Below are positions 1 through 6,131 of a stretch of 7,856 nt of DNA, in pieces (the first letter of the stretch is position 1; each line of letters opens with the position of its first letter). The position numbers and the translations under genes are program-made. The notes under the pieces were generated by a model. It made no database searches. It saw nothing but the letters and a program-made list of their open reading frames with translations, and was not told where the DNA came from. This DNA comes from Gemmatimonadaceae bacterium (lineage in GTDB: Bacteria > Gemmatimonadota > Gemmatimonadetes > Gemmatimonadales > Gemmatimonadaceae). The stretch covers positions 1 through 7,856 of the forward strand of contig JACMOE010000002.1 of assembly GCA_014378185.1 (NCBI GenBank), in the 5' to 3' direction.

Positions 1-1
1 C

Positions 2-742
2 GCCACGCAGGCACTCGCGCTCGGGCTCGTCTTCACCTCCGCGGCCCTCAGCGGCGCCCAAGGCACCCTGCGCTCCGGAGGCGGCTACGCTATCGGGACT
101 CCCGTGGGTGCACTCAGCCTGCACGCCGGCTACGCCCACGCGAACGCCAACAGCGACCTGTTCTCCGAGTACACCAACATCCTGACACTCTCCAAGGGTG
201 ACTTCAGCGGACCGATGGTCGGTGCCGAGCTCGCCATTCGGCTCGGACGCCGCTTCGACGTCACCTTCGACGCGGACTACATCCACGCGCGCGCGAGCTC
301 CGAGTTCCGTCGCTTCGTGGACACCAAGAACCGTCCGATCGAGCAGACCACCACCTTCCAGCGCGTCCCGCTCACGGTCAACCTCAAGGCCTACCTCGGC
401 GAGCGCGGCCGCTCGATCGGCAAGCTCGCCTGGATCCCGAACAAGGTGGTGCCCTGGGTCGGCGCGGGCGGTGGAGCGCTGTGGTCCCGCTTCCGCATCG
501 AGGGCGATTTCGTCAACTTCACGAACAACAACGTCTTCTCCTCCCGCCTCACCACGGACGGCTGGACTCCGGTCGGCCAGGCGATGGCCGGAGTGGACGT
601 CACGGTCTCACCGCGAGTGGCCCTCGGCCTGGACGTGCGCTCCCTGTGGGGTTCCGGCGACGTGGGCGGCAACTTCAGCGGTTTCGACAAGATCGACGTG
701 TCGGGCGTGTCCGCCCTGATCGGCATCACGTTTCGACTGTAG
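2..742 (+). CDS. Outer-membrane beta-barrel protein, 5'-truncated
   Basis: The reading frame is open from base 2 to the TAG at 740-742, giving 246 visible residues. The first GTG in frame (104) is not the real start. The codons before it encode a hydrophobic stretch ending in Ser-Gly-Ala-Gln, the C-terminal half of a Sec signal peptide, so only the first few residues lie outside the window. The mature part shows short amphipathic strands separated by polar turns, for example FDVTFDADYIHA, FQRVPLTVNLKAYL, VVPWVGAGGGALW, VALGLDVRSLW and a closing SALIGITFRL. This pattern is typical of small barrels of the OmpA/OmpW-like or generic 'outer membrane beta-barrel' type, with roughly eight strands. 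The last residue is Leu, with Phe two residues before it, rather than the usual terminal Phe. Substrate and function cannot be read from the sequence. The next gene starts 57 bases downstream and may share its transcript. Confidence 0.75.
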   Translation, partial: ATQALALGLVFTSAALSGAQGTLRSGGGYAIGTPVGALSLHAGYAHANANSDLFSEYTNILTLSKGDFSGPMVGAELAIRLGRRFDVTFDADYIHARASSEFRRFVDTKNRPIEQTTTFQRVPLTVNLKAYLGERGRSIGKLAWIPNKVVPWVGAGGGALWSRFRIEGDFVNFTNNNVFSSRLTTDGWTPVGQAMAGVDVTVSPRVALGLDVRSLWGSGDVGGNFSGFDKIDVSGVSALIGITFRL

Positions 743-786
743 GCGCACGCGATTCTCTCCATCGCTTCACGGCTTCACATCATCAC

Positions 787-790
787 GAGG
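787..790 (+). promoter_or_regulatory. Ribosome binding site of the gene at 800
   Basis: GAGG lies 9 bases before the ATG at 800 and supports that start. It is the only clear Shine-Dalgarno match among the four gene starts visible in the window. Confidence 0.6.
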
Positions 791-799
791 GTTATCGGC

Positions 800-1966
800 A
801 TGGCAGGTCTCATCAAGCGCACGATCGTCGCGGGGGCGCTCGTCGCGCTCGCCGCGAGCACCAGTGCCGCGCAGCAGAGCGCTGCCGGTCCCAAGTGGCA
901 GGCATGGATCGGCTGCTGGGTCACCCTGCCGGCCGAGCCGAATCTGCCGACGGTGTGCATCTCGCCGACGTCCAGCAGCGACGCGGTCGCCGTGACCGCC
1001 CTCTCGGGTGGGCGCGTGCTGTCGCGCGACACGATCGACGCGAGCGGCCGGGAGCGAACGATCGCCGAAAAGGAGTGCAGCGGCACGAAGACCGGCGCGT
1101 GGTCCGCGGATGAGCGGCGTGTGTACCTGCGTTCCTCCGTGAGCTGCGGCAGCACGCGCACCACTACCTCCGCCATCCTCGGCATGACCGAGAGCGGCCA
1201 GTGGCTCGACGTGCGCGGTGTGGCGGCGGGTGACGGGCAGAATGTGCGCATCGCCCGCTACGAGCCCACGAGCATTCCGGCCGGAACTCCCGATGACGTG
1301 AACGCCGCACTCACGGGGCGCTACACGCTCGCGCAGGGCGCTCGCATCGCGGCTGGCGCGCCGATCGGTACGGCGGCGGTGATCGAAGCCTCGAAGGCGG
1401 TGGATGTCGCCGTCGTCGAGGCGTGGCTGCTCGAGCGCGGCCAGGTCTTCCCTCTCGACGCCGCGACGCTCGTGCGGCTGGCCGATGCCGGACTGCCGGG
1501 CCGCATCACCGATGCGCTCGTCGCCGTCAGCAACCCCGCCTCCTTTGCCTTCGAACGCGCCGACGACCGTCGCCGCGCCGATCAGTATGATCGCGATCCG
1601 GCGCGCCGGATCACGGTGTTCATGGACCCGTCCTATGATCCGTGGGGATACGGTTACTCGCGGTACGGCTACGGCAATGGCTACTCACCGTACGGATACG
1701 GGTACGGCAACGGCCTTGGCCAGTACGGCTCGGGCTACTATCCGCCGATCGTGATCGTCAGTGGCAGCGGCAGCTCCTCCGAACCGCGCGGTCGCGCCAT
1801 CAAGGGGCAGGGCTTCACGCAGGAAACGTCGAGTGGATCCCCCCGCACATCCGGCCCGTCCGGTTCGGCGACCTCGTCGGGCAGCGACGCGTCGGGGTCG
1901 GGCGGCACCACCAGCCAGCCTGCGCAGAGCAACGACACCGGACGCACGGCGAAGCCGCGGCCGTAG
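800..1966 (+). CDS. Exported protein of unknown function with Tyr/Gly-rich region
   Basis: This 388-residue protein belongs to no family I recognise. The ATG is supported by GAGG 9 bases upstream and by an immediate signal peptide: KR at 6-7, a hydrophobic core at 8-20, then Ala-Ala-Gln-Gln near 23-26, so export to the periplasm or beyond is likely. Residues 33-156 look like a beta-rich domain with four cysteines (C39, C53, C93, C116), which could form two disulfides after export. Residues 191-250 form a probable helical segment (LVRLADAGLPGRITDALVAV). Residues 283-314 are dominated by Tyr and Gly. From 321 to the end the chain is Ser/Gly/Thr-rich and probably disordered. The beta-barrel gene ends 57 bases upstream with no evident promoter between, and a hairpin terminator follows 22 bases after the stop, so the two genes may form one transcription unit. 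A surface or envelope structural role is possible but unproven. Confidence 0.8.
   Translation: MAGLIKRTIVAGALVALAASTSAAQQSAAGPKWQAWIGCWVTLPAEPNLPTVCISPTSSSDAVAVTALSGGRVLSRDTIDASGRERTIAEKECSGTKTGAWSADERRVYLRSSVSCGSTRTTTSAILGMTESGQWLDVRGVAAGDGQNVRIARYEPTSIPAGTPDDVNAALTGRYTLAQGARIAAGAPIGTAAVIEASKAVDVAVVEAWLLERGQVFPLDAATLVRLADAGLPGRITDALVAVSNPASFAFERADDRRRADQYDRDPARRITVFMDPSYDPWGYGYSRYGYGNGYSPYGYGYGNGLGQYGSGYYPPIVIVSGSGSSSEPRGRAIKGQGFTQETSSGSPRTSGPSGSATSSGSDASGSGGTTSQPAQSNDTGRTAKPRP
1646..1741 (+). repeat. Tyr/Gly-rich low-complexity coding repeat
   Basis: Residues 283-314 of the exported protein are built from irregular Tyr-Gly and Tyr-Gly-Asn-Gly units. At the DNA level, TACGG occurs again and again, and two related longer stretches (around 1667-1683 and 1700-1712) share the pattern TACGG-TACGGCAA. 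The unit length is not constant, so this is a degenerate repeat rather than a clean tandem array. Such tracts are usually flexible and sticky. Confidence 0.7.
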
Positions 1967-1988
1967 TCGGATCAGGCAGGATGTGAAG

Positions 1989-2021
1989 AGGCCCGCCCGT
2001 GCAAGCGCACGGGTGGGCCTT
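1989..2021 (+). terminator. Intrinsic terminator after the exported-protein gene
   Basis: The arms at 1989-2002 and 2007-2020 pair over 14 positions, all Watson-Crick except one G-T (1995 with 2014), around a four-base AAGC loop. The stem is very GC-rich. It begins 22 bases after the stop codon at 1964-1966. The following T tract is poor (TT then CGTCC), so termination might be Rho-assisted, or the hairpin may mainly protect the 3' end. No convergent gene needs it from the other side unless the minus-strand transcript of the dipeptidase runs this far. In that case the symmetrical stem could serve both directions. Confidence 0.75.
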
Positions 2022-2032
2022 CGTCCACAGCG

Positions 2033-2230
2033 TCATCGAACAGCGTTGCGGTCAACTGACTTGATGAAGCGATTGAACGGATCGACAGCGAGAACACGGA
2101 TTTTAAGGCGCAACAGCTCCGGCAAGCTGAAGTGCGAATGCTGACCCAAAATCATGTGGGATTGCAGTTCATCCGTGTGATCCGCCAACTCCGCTTTGAT
2201 CGTTTCACCGCCCTGGGTCGGTGGGGCCGG
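2033..2230 (-). other. Possible gene remnant, open frame without identified start
   Basis: The minus strand is open for 65 codons from just after an in-frame TGA (2231-2233) to a TGA at 2033-2035. The translation has an ordinary soluble-protein look, for example GGETIKAELADHTDELQ, then LPELLRLKIRVLAVDPF and FIKSVDRNAV at the end. It has many Glu, Asp, Ile, Phe and His residues, unlike the Arg/Ala/Pro-rich shadow frames elsewhere in this GC-rich DNA. The only ATG is at 2153-2155, leaving 40 codons, and it has no ribosome binding site. Codons ending in A or T are more common than in the neighbouring genes. I do not recognise the family. The best guess is the 3' end of a decayed or acquired gene. 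A chance open frame is possible. Confidence 0.3.
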
Positions 2231-2280
2231 TCAAGGTGCGCTGAACATTCCAACGTTATGGCGGCTTCGTCGTTTCACCG
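2200..2280. repeat. 11-base direct repeat pair, 70 bases apart
   Basis: TCGTTTCACCG occurs at 2200-2210 and again at 2270-2280, leaving 59 bases between the copies. The second copy lies 11 bases beyond the dipeptidase stop codon. It could be the scar of an insertion or deletion, or chance. Confidence 0.45.
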
Positions 2281-2291
2281 AACGTGGCGAT

Positions 2292-3689
2292 CTATTTCCG
2301 CGCCCGCTCGACCTCTCCCATCACCCGCAGCAGATTGCCGCTCCAGATCTGCGACACCTGCTCCTCGGTGTACCCACGTCTCACGAGCTCCTTGGTCACG
2401 TTCATCGCCTCGAGCGCGCAATTGTAGCCCTCCACTCCACCGCCGCCATCGAAGTCCGAGCTGATGCCCACATGGGTGAGTCCGATCAGCCGCGCGACGT
2501 AATCGATGTGATCCACGAAGTCCTTCACCGTGGCGGCAGGCGCCGCGGGATACTGCTCGATGATCGCCCGCTGACGCTGCACGTAAGCGTCGCGCCGCTC
2601 TGGCGTAAGGGCGGCAAGCCGCGAGTCGGACCCTGCGGCCGCCAGTGCGCGCGGCGGCGCGCATGCAGCGCCGGCCAGGCCGGCGACGGCGCTGCGCACT
2701 GCTGGCACCCCCGCGGGCGCACCCGCGGGCACCCCTGCACCCGCTCCTCGCCCACCGGCGATGATGCCGAATTCCTGATTGAGCGACGCGGTGGCGGCCG
2801 CGCGCGCCACATCGCGATCCCTGTCGCACCTCACATAGCCACGAAAGGCGACGAGCTGCACCACCCCGCCGTTCCGGCCCAGGGCACGGAGCTGCTCGTC
2901 GTCCAGGTTGCGCGAGTGATTGCAGATCGCACGCACCCCGGAGTGCGACGCAATGATCGGCGCCTTCGTCAGCGCGAGCGTCTGCATCATGGACTGCTTG
3001 CTCGGATGCGACACGTCGATCATCATGCCCAGCCGATTCATCTCCGCGATCACCTGCTTGCCGAGCGGCGAGAGGCCGTTCCACATCCACTCGTTGGTGG
3101 CCTCGCCGGTATTGGAGTCGGAAAGCTGGCTGTGGCCGTTGTGCGCGAGCGACATGTACCGCGCACCGCGGTCGTACAGCTCCTTCACGCGCGTGAGGTC
3201 GGTCCCGATCCCGTAGCCGTTCTCCACACCCATGAGCGCGACCTTGCGCCCGCTCGCGTGGATGCGGCGCGCGTCGTCCGCGGTGTAGGCGATGGCGATG
3301 CGCGCGGGCGCGATCTGTTCGGCGAGACGGTGAACCGCGCTCAGCTTCGCGGTGTCGGTGGCCCAGGCCCGTTCGTAGCCCGCCGCGTCGAGCGCTCCCT
3401 GCCCCACATAGATGGAGAAGAACACGGCATCGAGGCCGCCGTCTTCCATCTTCGTGAGGTCAACCTGCGTGGCGAGGCGCCCGGCGTAGTTGAGTTGCCC
3501 AACCTGGAAGTTCGCCGGGTCGATGTCCACGTGGGTGTCCAGCGTCATCACCCGGTGGTGCCATTGCCGCGCGATCGCGGTGAGTGCGTCGTCGCTCGCC
3601 ACGGTGGGGGCAGACGCGATGGACGCGCGCGCGCAGGCGGAGACGACGCACAGCAACAGGAGGGCAGCGTTATTCAGCGGACGGCGCAT
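2292..3689 (-). CDS. Membrane dipeptidase, peptidase family M19, lipoprotein
   Basis: This zinc dipeptidase of the renal-dipeptidase family hydrolyses dipeptides. I place the start at 3689 (465 residues) because the protein then begins with MRR, a hydrophobic core and a lipobox V16-S17-A18-C19. An in-frame ATG at 3866 would add 59 residues before the signal and run into the divergent gene. Family residues are present in order: H53 and D55 (DTHVDID), E156 (GVENGYGIG), H183 (SLAHNGHS), H228 (IDVSHP), H249 (IASHSG), R260 (CNHSRN) and D412 (GISSDFDGG). These match the metal ligands, bridging Glu, substrate-binding residues and catalytic Asp known for the family, so activity is expected. The protein is longer than most homologues because of an Ala/Gly/Pro-rich insert at about 311-357. 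No ribosome binding site is evident. It is divergent from the S9 peptidase and gamma-glutamyltransferase genes, so a role in peptide or glutathione breakdown at the envelope is likely. Confidence 0.93.
   Translation of the reverse strand: MRRPLNNAALLLLCVVSACARASIASAPTVASDDALTAIARQWHHRVMTLDTHVDIDPANFQVGQLNYAGRLATQVDLTKMEDGGLDAVFFSIYVGQGALDAAGYERAWATDTAKLSAVHRLAEQIAPARIAIAYTADDARRIHASGRKVALMGVENGYGIGTDLTRVKELYDRGARYMSLAHNGHSQLSDSNTGEATNEWMWNGLSPLGKQVIAEMNRLGMMIDVSHPSKQSMMQTLALTKAPIIASHSGVRAICNHSRNLDDEQLRALGRNGGVVQLVAFRGYVRCDRDRDVARAAATASLNQEFGIIAGGRGAGAGVPAGAPAGVPAVRSAVAGLAGAACAPPRALAAAGSDSRLAALTPERRDAYVQRQRAIIEQYPAAPAATVKDFVDHIDYVARLIGLTHVGISSDFDGGGGVEGYNCALEAMNVTKELVRRGYTEEQVSQIWSGNLLRVMGEVERARK
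2619..2759 (-). repeat. Low-complexity Ala/Gly/Pro insert in the dipeptidase
   Basis: Residues 311-357 of the M19 protein consist almost only of Ala, Gly, Pro and Val with a few Arg and Ser (for example GVPAGAPAGVPAV). They lie between the substrate-binding His/Arg region and the helix leading to the catalytic Asp loop. The DNA contains short repeats, including CCCGCGGGC twice within 21 bases (about 2709-2730). The frame continues into normal family sequence on both sides, so this is an in-frame loop expansion and not a frameshift. Confidence 0.65.
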
Positions 3690-3846
3690 GGTCGGCGTGA
3701 GAGGAGGGTGCGGCAAAGCTACGGGCGTGCCTCGCCGCGGCAACAGGGATGTGGCCTCGGCCGTTCCATCCCGTTCGGGTAGCGTCGTGGTGGGGTCCGA
3801 CGCACATTCTCCGCGAGCACCGGATCTCTCCCCGCACTCCCTGATC
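3690..3846. promoter_or_regulatory. Divergent intergenic region between M19 and S9 genes
   Basis: These 157 bases separate the two divergent start codons and must hold signals for both. On the minus strand a possible promoter lies at 3714-3743. On the plus strand I see no convincing -35/-10 pair and no Shine-Dalgarno site next to the ATG at 3847. No clear inverted-repeat operator was found. Confidence 0.55.
3714..3743 (-). promoter_or_regulatory. Possible Bacteroidota-type promoter of the dipeptidase
   Basis: Reading the minus strand, TTG (3743-3741) is followed after 19 bases by TAGCTTTG (3721-3714). This matches the TTG / TAnnTTTG arrangement described for Bacteroidota primary sigma factor promoters. 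Transcription would begin about 20 bases before the ATG at 3689, leaving a very short pyrimidine-rich leader. The match is short and could be chance. Confidence 0.3.
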
Positions 3847-6123
3847 ATGCGTCTCACCTCTGCCATCGCCTCGCTGCTCCTCGTCGTCGCAGCTCACCCG
3901 CTGGCCAGCCAGGGGACGCGAGTCACCGGAGCGCACGCGTTCTCCGCGGTCGATGCACTCGACGTCGCCACGCAATCCGTCGCGGACGTCAGCGCCGATG
4001 GCCGGTGGGTGGCGCTCCTCTCGTCGGTGCGGCGCGACAACTTCGGCATCGATTATCGGCGCGACGGGGATCCATCGTACATCCGGCCAGCCTCCGCGAC
4101 TCTTTCGGTGATCGACACTCGGCAGGGGACGACGCGGATGGTGTTTCCCGGCAAGGCGAACGTGCGCGCCGCACGGTGGTCTCCGGACGGGAGCATGCTC
4201 GCCGCGCTCATCGTGACGGATGGCATGATCGAGCCAGTGCTGTGGAATCGGGAGTCTGGCGAGCGCACAGCGCTTCCGCTCCCCGACGGTCGGTACGTTG
4301 CCGAGTCGAGCGATCTCGCCTGGTCGCGGGACGGGGCCAGCGTGCTGCTCTCGCTTCGAGCGAATGCCTGGCGCAGCCGCGTGCAGGATCGCTTCAAGAC
4401 GATGACGGCGGGCCCCGTATTCGTGCAGTCGAGCACGGAGCCGTTCCTTTCATGGGACGCGATCCGGCGCGAGGCATCGACCAGGTCCATCGTGGCGATC
4501 GACGTGCGTACTCGGCGCGTGCGCGAGCTCGCCGCCGAATCGGCGATGGCTGGCTTCGTCCTCGCCGCCGATGGCGCCGCCATGGTTGTGGAAGAGGATA
4601 TCACGAAGAAGACGGACTACGACGTGATCGGTGGTCACGACGAGCGACTCGTGGTGAGACCGCTAGTCGATTGCGCCGCTGCCTGCGTTCCCCGCACGCT
4701 GATTCCGTCGATCAAAGGCATGACGTTGGCCTGGTCGCTCGACGGCCGCCGGTACGCGTATTCGAAGGAGGGCAAAGTCTTCACGGGATCGGTGGACGAT
4801 CGTGAGCCACGCCAGGTGGCCGGCGTCGTGGCGTCGGCCGGCGGCGAGAAGAAAGCCGAGCCCGACACGTCGAAGGCGGCGAAGGACAGCCTCGCTCGAC
4901 TGCGCTTCTCCCTCGTGCGATTCAGCCCCGTGGGGGACGCGCTGGTCGTGTCCAACAGGGAAGGACTCTGGCTCATCGATGCCGCCTCGAGCGCGCGCAC
5001 GCTGCTCGCCGCGAGCGACGACTCGACGCTCACGACGCCCCGCGTCACCGTCGCCGCGTGGACGGAGGATGGCAAGGTCATCTATCTGAATGCGGCATCG
5101 CGGACGAAGTGGGAACGATCCGTCCTGCGACACGATCGGACCAGCGGCACGACGCGGGAGCTCGTCCGTGACGATCGCTTCTATTCCAGCTTGCGTCCGT
5201 CGCGTGACGGCAGCTCGCTGGTGGTTTCCATCGCATCGGGCAACCGTCCGGCAGATCTCTACGCGGCCGACGGCAACTTGAAGACATTGCGCCTGCTCGC
5301 CGCATCCAATCCTGGGCTGGACAGGGTGGCGTTCGGGCCGACGCGCCTGATCGAGTACCTCGATGTCGATGGCCATTCCAAGTACGGAGTGGCGTACCTG
5401 CCGTCAGGTTACACGCCGGGGCACGCCTACCCCACTGTGTTCAGCATCTACGAAGACTTCTTCGACGACGGCTTCGATGCCTCCGCCAACATTCTCGCCG
5501 GCGCGGGTTACGTCGTCGTCAAGCCATCTGTGGACTTCGACGTCGGCCATCCCGGTGAGGCATGGTTGAAGGGAGTCACCACGGCGGCCAACAAGCTCAT
5601 CGAAGCCGGCATCGCCGACTCGTCGCGACTCGGGGTGCACCGGGTGAGCTACGGCGGCTACGCCACCAACCTCCTGATCACGCAGACCAACCGCTTCAAG
5701 GCAGCGATCAACATCTCGGGCAAGGTGGATCTCGTCAGCTTCTATACGGACAGTCCTCGGCTGGGTGTGCGAAACATCCACGCCGCCGAAAAGAGCCAGG
5801 ACCGCATCGGCGCCACGCTCTGGCAACAGCCGCAGAAGTACGTGGAGCACTCCGCGATCTTCGCTGCCGACCGCATCACGACGCCGCTCATGCTCATCAC
5901 GGGGGCGCAGGACTCGAATGTGCCGGCGGACAACTCCCGCGAGATGTACTACGCGCTCCGGCGACTCGGGAAAGAGGTCGTCTGGGTGAACTACATGAAC
6001 GGCGGACACGGTGGCGGCAACGCGACGGCGGATGACTTCCTCGACATGCAGCGGCGGATGATCGAGTGGTACGACGCGAAGCTCAAGCGTGAGGCGGGAC
6101 CACGAAAGGTCGCCGTCCAATAG
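3847..6123 (+). CDS. Secreted prolyl oligopeptidase family (S9) serine peptidase
   Basis: This is a 758-residue peptidase of the alpha/beta-hydrolase S9 family. Such enzymes cleave short peptides, often after Pro or at the N-terminus. I chose the ATG at 3847 because it opens a clean signal peptide (MRLTSAIASLLLVVAA, cleavage near A20-S21-Q22). The same frame is open further upstream but there runs antisense to the dipeptidase. Residues 30-495 form a beta-propeller, with repeated 'SxDG + beta strand' segments near 49, 111, 159, 297, 360, 405 and 451. A charged Lys/Glu linker lies at about 329-350. The catalytic domain spans about 500-750, with nucleophile S601 (SYGGYAT), D689 (GAQDSNVP) and H721 (NGGHGGGN). 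The usual Gly two residues before the Ser is Arg (R599), which is odd for this family. No Shine-Dalgarno site is visible. The gamma-glutamyltransferase gene starts 8 bases after the stop, so the two are probably one operon. Confidence 0.92.
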   Translation: MRLTSAIASLLLVVAAHPLASQGTRVTGAHAFSAVDALDVATQSVADVSADGRWVALLSSVRRDNFGIDYRRDGDPSYIRPASATLSVIDTRQGTTRMVFPGKANVRAARWSPDGSMLAALIVTDGMIEPVLWNRESGERTALPLPDGRYVAESSDLAWSRDGASVLLSLRANAWRSRVQDRFKTMTAGPVFVQSSTEPFLSWDAIRREASTRSIVAIDVRTRRVRELAAESAMAGFVLAADGAAMVVEEDITKKTDYDVIGGHDERLVVRPLVDCAAACVPRTLIPSIKGMTLAWSLDGRRYAYSKEGKVFTGSVDDREPRQVAGVVASAGGEKKAEPDTSKAAKDSLARLRFSLVRFSPVGDALVVSNREGLWLIDAASSARTLLAASDDSTLTTPRVTVAAWTEDGKVIYLNAASRTKWERSVLRHDRTSGTTRELVRDDRFYSSLRPSRDGSSLVVSIASGNRPADLYAADGNLKTLRLLAASNPGLDRVAFGPTRLIEYLDVDGHSKYGVAYLPSGYTPGHAYPTVFSIYEDFFDDGFDASANILAGAGYVVVKPSVDFDVGHPGEAWLKGVTTAANKLIEAGIADSSRLGVHRVSYGGYATNLLITQTNRFKAAINISGKVDLVSFYTDSPRLGVRNIHAAEKSQDRIGATLWQQPQKYVEHSAIFAADRITTPLMLITGAQDSNVPADNSREMYYALRRLGKEVVWVNYMNGGHGGGNATADDFLDMQRRMIEWYDAKLKREAGPRKVAVQ

Positions 6124-6131
6124 CACACCAC

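Larger units (their letters stand above)
1967..2291. other. Intergenic segment of lower GC between convergent genes
   Basis: The segment lies between the stop codons of the exported-protein gene (+) and the M19 dipeptidase (-). After the terminator hairpin, bases 2041-2280 contain about 55% G+C by hand count, clearly below the neighbouring genes. No established gene is recognised. It holds a 65-codon minus-strand open frame and an 11-base direct repeat, both listed separately. No terminal inverted repeats or transposase were recognised. Confidence 0.6.

Noticed and set aside
104..742. GTG at 104 as the start of the beta-barrel gene
   Set aside because: The same frame is open upstream to the window edge and encodes the end of a signal peptide, so the start lies outside the window.
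2022..2291. Insertion sequence in the low-GC gap
   Set aside because: No terminal inverted repeats or recognisable transposase motif was found. Only a possible remnant and a direct repeat can be supported.
3701..3708. GAGGAGGG on the plus strand as a ribosome binding site
   Set aside because: No start codon in the S9 frame lies at a suitable distance after it, and the true ATG is about 140 bases further on.
2196..3782. 528-codon open frame on the plus strand opposite the dipeptidase
   Set aside because: Its translation is rich in Arg, His and Gly with no domain. It is the mirror of strong M19 coding sequence on the other strand, a common artefact in GC-rich DNA.
3490..3846. N-terminal extension of the S9 peptidase frame by 119 codons
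   Set aside because: The extension overlaps the dipeptidase start in antisense and would bury the signal peptide that begins at the ATG at 3847.
3690..3866. 59-residue N-terminal extension of the dipeptidase
   Set aside because: It would overlap the start of the divergent S9 gene and place the lipoprotein signal internally. The MRR start at 3689 is better.
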